Assembly (NCBI RefSeq): GCF_000188695.1
Contig: NW_004457740.1
Span: forward strand, 1,989,219 to 2,035,126
Reading direction: 5' to 3'
Source of the DNA: Salpingoeca rosetta
Lineage: Eukaryota > Opisthokonta > Choanoflagellata > Craspedida > Salpingoecidae
DNA: 45,908 bases
Positions 40,101 through 45,908 of this stretch are shown one piece after another. How positions within the stretch are numbered: position 1 is the first letter of the stretch; each line of letters starts with the position of its first letter. The position numbers and the translations under genes are program-made. A model generated the notes under the pieces. The model saw only the letters and a program-made list of their open reading frames with translations. It had not been told where the DNA came from and did not search any database.

Positions 40101-42819
40101 GGTTGAAAGCCGAGCGCAGAAAGAAGCACAAGAACAGCACGAAGGGAAACACAGAAACGACAAAGAAACGGATTGGGTTGAATGTGTGCTCAAGGCATGA
40201 ATGCATGCACTCGTCCACTTTCATGCAATGCATAGTGGTATTGACACCATAACGCATGCTTGCGAAAGGAGCGATAGCTTGTGCACAACTATTGTAAACA
40301 TATAGTGTCGGTCTTGGCCTGACTCGAACAACCATCGAGATGGGGATAACTCAAGGCTGCAGATACCACTTCGGCCGAAAAAAAAAAGAACGAAAGGAAA
40401 CAAACCCACGACGGAACGTACACAAATCGTAGAATGGCGAAAGAACAGGGAACAAGAACAAGAAGAAGAAGGAGGAGGAGGAGGAGGAGGAGGTGATGTT
40501 GATGTTGTTGTCGCTGTTTTGGTGTTTGTCGTGCTTGGTTGCTGTTGGGTAGTCGCATTCAACCCTGCACTGTAACGTACCACAGTTTCGTTGAAGAGCT
40601 CAGCGACAAAGACAGCGTTGCCAATGAGCTTCTGGCGCTTGCGGTTGAGCGTGTACAGCTCGTCGCCCTGCTTCTGAAGCTCGGGATCGTTGGGGTTGCC
40701 TACGCAGACAAAGTTGTAACAAACAAAGGGGGAAGGACAGCGAGGAGAAGTAGGAGCAGAGTGATGTGAGACCACTTCACTTGCAACGAGACACAAGCAC
40801 CAAAGCGGAACAATGCACGCGTACTCAAAGAAAACAAACGCAACATGCACGTACAAACATACGCAAACAAACATGCACGTACAAACATACGCACGCAAAC
40901 ACGCACACAGAACAACCGACCTTGCTGCAGCTCCTTGACAATCTTCTCGAGCTTCTTGATCTCCGTGTCAAGCGTCTTGAAGTCTTCCTGCACATCCTTC
41001 TTGCAAATGGCCAGGAGCTTGTTCTGGAAGGTGGGGAACTTGGCCCCCATACTCTCCGTTCGCGCTCTGCTCAGGGACTTGCACAGCTTTGCGTAGATCA
41101 TGGAGAAGAACTCGCTATCCTTGGCCTGTGATGGGCAACAAACCGCATGCACGTACGTTCAGGTGAGGACAACATAGGGACATGCAATTAAGCGAGATAC
41201 AGGATCACCACTTTGCTCTTTTGCGTCAAGAACAGAGCGTCACACTTGGAACAAGAGCGACGCATAGCGCCAAGACAAGACCGACACATCTCGATTCGCA
41301 CACATGCACGCGCGGTTCCGTTCAAACACAACCATCACACGGCAAGGATTTGGGGTCGTACCGTGTCCTGGATGAGCTCGATGAACTTGTCAAACTCCTC
41401 GCTGTCAGGAGGGAGCTGCTCTGCCTCCTGGATAATGTCAAGGACAATATCGTCAAAGTTGTCCAGGGTGATCTTGCCCAGGTGCCCACGAAGGTTGCCA
41501 ATGATGCTCTGCTCGCCTCGCTTGAATGCGTTCTCGGAGCGCTTGAGTGTGACATCCGTGTCGGGGATGTGGACGGAGATGAGGTGTGGGCCGCGGGCCT
41601 GGGGTGGCGGCATGGGCCGGCGACCACCGCCGCGACGGCGGGTGCCACCAACAAGCAGCGAGGAGGATTGGTTATTGGGGCCTGGGCGAGGCTGGCGGCG
41701 GCTCGGGCGATCATCTGTGCGGGCGCGGCCGAACTGGTTGAGCGGGTTCTTAGTGCCTTGAAGAAGACCACTGAGCGACTTGTTGGGGTTGGTTGGCGAC
41801 TCCCGGCACTGGGGCTTCTCGCGCAGGCTCATCATAAAAGCCATGGTGTAGGGGCCCTCAAAGGGCAAGGGAGATGGTGGGGTTTGGTCTTCTTCCTCTT
41901 CCTCTTCCTCCTCTTCCTCCTCTGCTTCCTCTTGTTGTTGCTCCTGCTGTTCCTGGTCAGCGGGATGCGCTTGCTCGCTAACGGGCTGTTGTGCTTGCGT
42001 GGCCTCGGCAGCCTGGGGCGCAGCGCTGCTGGCTGGTGCCTCTGCCTTTGGTGCTGGGGCTTGCTCCTCTTCCTTCTTGCTGGGCTGCTCGGCAGCAGCG
42101 GCGGAGGTGGTGGCGACGGCAGCCGGTGCCGGGGCTTGCGGCTCGGGTGCCTTGGCGTGCTCCTGGGCGGGCTTTGCGTTCTTGTCCGCCTCCTCTTCCT
42201 TGGGCTTGGTAACCTCGAAGAGGCGCTTGGGTCCTGTGGGCTTGGTAATGGTGGCGGCCGGGGGCGTGGCTGCCTCCTCCAGTTCCTTCTGCGGCTGCTG
42301 GACTGGCTTTGTGGCGTCGCCTTGCACCTCAGGGGTGGTCGGGGTGGACGGCTTATCTCCGAGCTTGAAGAGCAGCGTGCTTCCGGCCGGCTTGCTGCTC
42401 GGCGGAGCAGATGGCGTCGTGGTGGTGGGGTTGGTTGCGGCGGTGGTGGAAGCTGGCATGGTGGGACCCGTGCGCAAGGGCATGGGCTGGCGCTGGCCGT
42501 GCTGGTGAGGAGGCTGGCCAGGCATGGTGTGTGGCTGCAGCTGCTGCTGCTGGTGCTGCTGGGCAATCATGTGCGAGCCATACGGGCTGGCGTAGGAGCT
42601 GGGCACGCCCATGGGCGTCGTGCCGGCCTGCATTTGGGCGTGCATGGGCGGGGCGCCGCGAGCCCCATAGGCGTTGGGCGTAAAGTACGGCACGGACATG
42701 CTCGGCTGCGGAAACGGCACACCGGGGTGCTGAGGGGCAGAAGGGGGAAGGTTGGAGTACGGCGACTGACTGTAGTGGGAGTACCCTGGTGGGTACTGGG
42801 ACTTGTTGTGGCGCGACAT
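37171..42819 (-). CDS. EIF4G: Translation initiation factor eIF4G, short form (MIF4G + MA3)
   Basis: Scaffold that links cap-binding eIF4E, helicase eIF4A and the 43S complex. Ten minus-strand exons: 41362-42819, 40921-41125, 40581-40699, 39752-39978, 39446-39563, 38815-39099, 38460-38659, 37956-38040, 37577-37795, 37171-37203; 982 residues, all in phase. The N-terminus is Pro/Gln/Ala-rich with acidic runs. Around Tyr324, GPYTMAFMMSLREKP fits the eIF4E-binding pattern Y-x4-L-hydrophobic with Met for Leu. MIF4G at about 435-670: NLRGHLGKITLDNFDDIV, AKLCKSLSRARTES, FQNKLLAICKKDVQEDF, GNAVFVAELFNE, LQFFIMDIKDLRKKGW. Then PRKRKDVIAEAQAEM as in other eIF4Gs. MA3 at about 805-960 (LFGLIKAPKREALLQLLQKL). 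It ends FLLPTEA, without the W2 domain of animal eIF4G1. Confidence 0.88.
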
Positions 42820-43844
<1,025 letters not shown>

Positions 43845-44004
43845 CTTCTTCTGGGGGATTGGGTTGTTGACGGGGAAAATGCTACGCACAACAGTCTTCA
43901 TCTTGGATTCGCCCTCCTCGTCCTCGTACGTTCGGTTGTACGAGACCTGAAACACGGGTATGTGCATGACCATCCAAAGAGCAATATCAGGAGGAGTGTC
44001 TCTG

Positions 44005-44095
<91 letters not shown>

Positions 44096-45699
44096 GTGCC
44101 TGTGTGCCTGTCTGTGTGCCTGTCTGTGTGCCTGTCTCTCTGTCTGTCTGTGTCAAGCGGCAAGAACAATATTATGCCCTTGCCTCGATGGGGTACACGT
44201 TGGCATCCTTTGCAATGAACTTCTTGACGCGGAACGCTTTGCTGAGGGCGGCAGCCTGCAGTAAGAGTTAAAGAGTGTGGCAGTCAGGTGAATGTGTGAG
44301 CGTGTGTGTCTGTGTGTGTATCTCGATGTGGATATAAGCATGCGTGCATGTACGTGTTGCATGCATGTGTGGCGGGCTGGCGCCGGCGCGTTGTGGGAAG
44401 AAGATGAGACATGCAAACGTCCAAGAGAAAAAAGATTAGCAGCATTGGAGGGCCGTGCAAGCACGTTTATGGCACACACCTCGTATGCGGCACCAAGGGC
44501 GCACGCCTCGTCACCGTTGAGGTTCTTGCCGAGCTCAACACCGCCGGTCAGCCCAAGCAGCACATCCTGCACCTTGGGAATGCTGCGAGGCACATCGTAC
44601 GGGTAAGGGGGAGGTGGTGAGAACATGAACAGGCACGCTGCCAGGCATATGTGACAAGGGAGAGGCTTGGAAAAGTAGCACTGATTTGCCCACACTTGTA
44701 ACAACTCCACAAGAGGCACAAGACACACAGCCAGAACAAACCCAATACCAGCCAACCGGAGGCTACACTACGAAGCCCAAGCAATAACACCAACCCCAGC
44801 ACAGCCCAACCCAAACCAAGCAATTTCAAAACGCAAGCGCACCGAACAGCGCCGCCGATGATGATGAGGGAGCGGATATCCGCCATGGTGATGTTTGCAG
44901 ACTGGAGCGCAGCGAGGGCGGGCTTGTCCGCGCGCTGCAGCAGGTCGGCACCGAGTGTTTCAAGCGTCGCCCGCGTCACCTGCACGCGGAAGTCAAGATC
45001 CTCAAATACGCCCTCAACCTGGCATGTTTGTGTGTACACGGCGGCGGCGGCGGCGGGTGTGAGCAGGCACGCGAGCGTTGTTCTGCTTGTGCATCATCAT
45101 GCAATCGACAATGGCGCAACACCCGTCTCCCAACTTGGACTGACGTCACGACACTGCACAGGCACATGCAACAGATACAACATGTATCGATGTTCCCCCA
45201 CGGGTGTTCGCAGAGCGCATACGCGCCAAGGATGGGGGCCGACCTGTGCAAACGTCTCTGTGTTTGCGCTGAGGACCGTCTTGACCTTCTGTGCCTCCTT
45301 AAGGAGCTTGGCCATTGCGCGCGGGCTCTTCGCTGGGTCGCCCTTCAGCTGCGCCGCCTTGGCCTTCTTAAACTCCGCAAGCAGATGGTCGCGCAGGCGC
45401 AGGTCAAGCTCGAACCCGCCGAGTGTTCGGTCGAACCTGCCAACGTGAGGAGGAGAGGCACGGAGGCAAGCAGGGTGTGAGAAGGGCTGCTGTTTCGTTG
45501 CGGTGTTGTGGTTTGTGAGAAGGGAAGTGCGCTGGGGTACTGCTGTGGTGATGTGTGGCGTGATGTCGCTGTGTTGGGCGTTGTTGCGTTGAAATGGTTG
45601 GTGAACAGCAAGGAAGGAATAGAATGACCCACCCGATGCCCTTGACCTCCAGCTGTGGCGTCTTCTTCTTGGTCTCCTTGTCCTTAACCATGCTGAATG
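43845..45699 (-). CDS. HYOU1: HYOU1/GRP170, Hsp110-type ER chaperone, partial
   Basis: ER-lumenal large Hsp70 relative; in animals a chaperone and nucleotide-exchange factor for BiP. Exons seen: 45633-45699, 45244-45436, 44843-45018, 44480-44582, 44184-44255, 43845-43946, joined in phase (about 237 residues). They cover the second half of the nucleotide-binding domain: [150 protein letters not shown]. The [12 protein letters not shown] and GGxxRIPKVQ motifs are typical. The N-terminus lies beyond the window. After PIPQKK no substrate-binding domain is found before eIF4G. One intron (43947-44183) has a GC-AG boundary. Confidence 0.85.
43999..44155 (-). repeat. (TCTG)n tetranucleotide repeat in a HYOU1 intron
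   Basis: About 90 bases of near-perfect TCTG units (44004-44095), then TGTGCCTG units, inside the GC-AG intron. On the gene strand it reads CAGA, that is, (CAGACAGA)n. Confidence 0.85.
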
Positions 45700-45826
45700 C
45701 TGCCGCCAGGAACACCACGAGAAGCAGCCGTATGAGCACGGGTGTGTGTGTATGTGTGCGCGTGCGTATGTGTGTGTGTCTGTGTATATATGTGTGTATG
45801 TGTGGGTATGTGTGCGCGTGCATGCG

Positions 45827-45881
<55 letters not shown>

Positions 45882-45908
45882 CGTGTGTGTGTGTGTGTGT
45901 GTGTGTGT
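45700..45908. repeat. Window-end TG/TA repeat region in a HYOU1 intron
   Basis: Immediately after the acceptor of the exon at 45699 (minus strand) the sequence becomes TG-rich, with CGTG variants, then TATATA at 45825-45857 and TG to the window end. It is presumably intronic; the next upstream exon lies outside. Confidence 0.7.

Overview
This is a eukaryotic, intron-rich nuclear segment. Nearly every gene is split by short introns with GT-AG ends, and the introns are loaded with simple repeats, above all (GT)n, (CA)n, (TC)n, (TCTG)n and (AAC)n. The gene set is animal-like: a p120-type RasGAP with SH2-SH3-SH2-PH-C2-RasGAP order, HYOU1/GRP170, GLOD4, ELP5 and APC3/CDC27. The genes are very compact. 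I infer a unicellular holozoan, most likely a choanoflagellate of the Salpingoeca/Monosiga type. The exon models were built by hand from conserved motifs, splice signals and reading-frame phase. For the complete genes, the exon lengths sum to a whole number of codons.

Layout from left to right. (1) 93-3475 (+): 5'-truncated arylsulfatase. (2) 3950-4409 (-): 47-residue TOM5-like mitochondrial import subunit, divergent from (3) 4686-6857 (+): GLOD4. (4) 7203-15430 (+): 25-exon RASA1-like RasGAP. (5) 15922-18203 (-): Elongator subunit ELP5, head-to-head with (6) 18439-25585 (+): a 2139-residue protein whose C-terminal part resembles the PI3K-gamma adaptor p101/PIK3R5. (7) 26272-26861 (-): 70-residue single-pass protein, probably mitochondrial. 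(8) 27280-33283 (-): APC3/CDC27. (9) 33366-35057 (+): unrecognised 183-residue protein starting Met-Gly, 82 bases from CDC27. (10) 35596-35669 (+): tRNA-Ile(AAT). (11) 37171-42819 (-): short eIF4G with MIF4G and MA3 only. (12) 43845-45699 (-): part of HYOU1/GRP170, cut by the window end and also lacking a visible C-terminal half.

The genes are functionally mixed, with no operon-like logic. Themes that recur are Ras/PI3K signalling (RasGAP and the p101-like adaptor, about 3 kb apart), translation (ELP5 for wobble-uridine tRNA modification, eIF4G, tRNA-Ile) and cell division (CDC27). Several neighbours are divergent and probably share promoters.

The most interesting observations are the candidate p101-type PI3K adaptor in what looks like a unicellular organism, the symmetrical CDC27/unknown-gene promoter whose two first introns both begin in long (GT)n tracts, and the general habit of splice donors sitting in or beside (GT)n repeats. 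CDC27 and HYOU1 both lack blocks that their families normally have.
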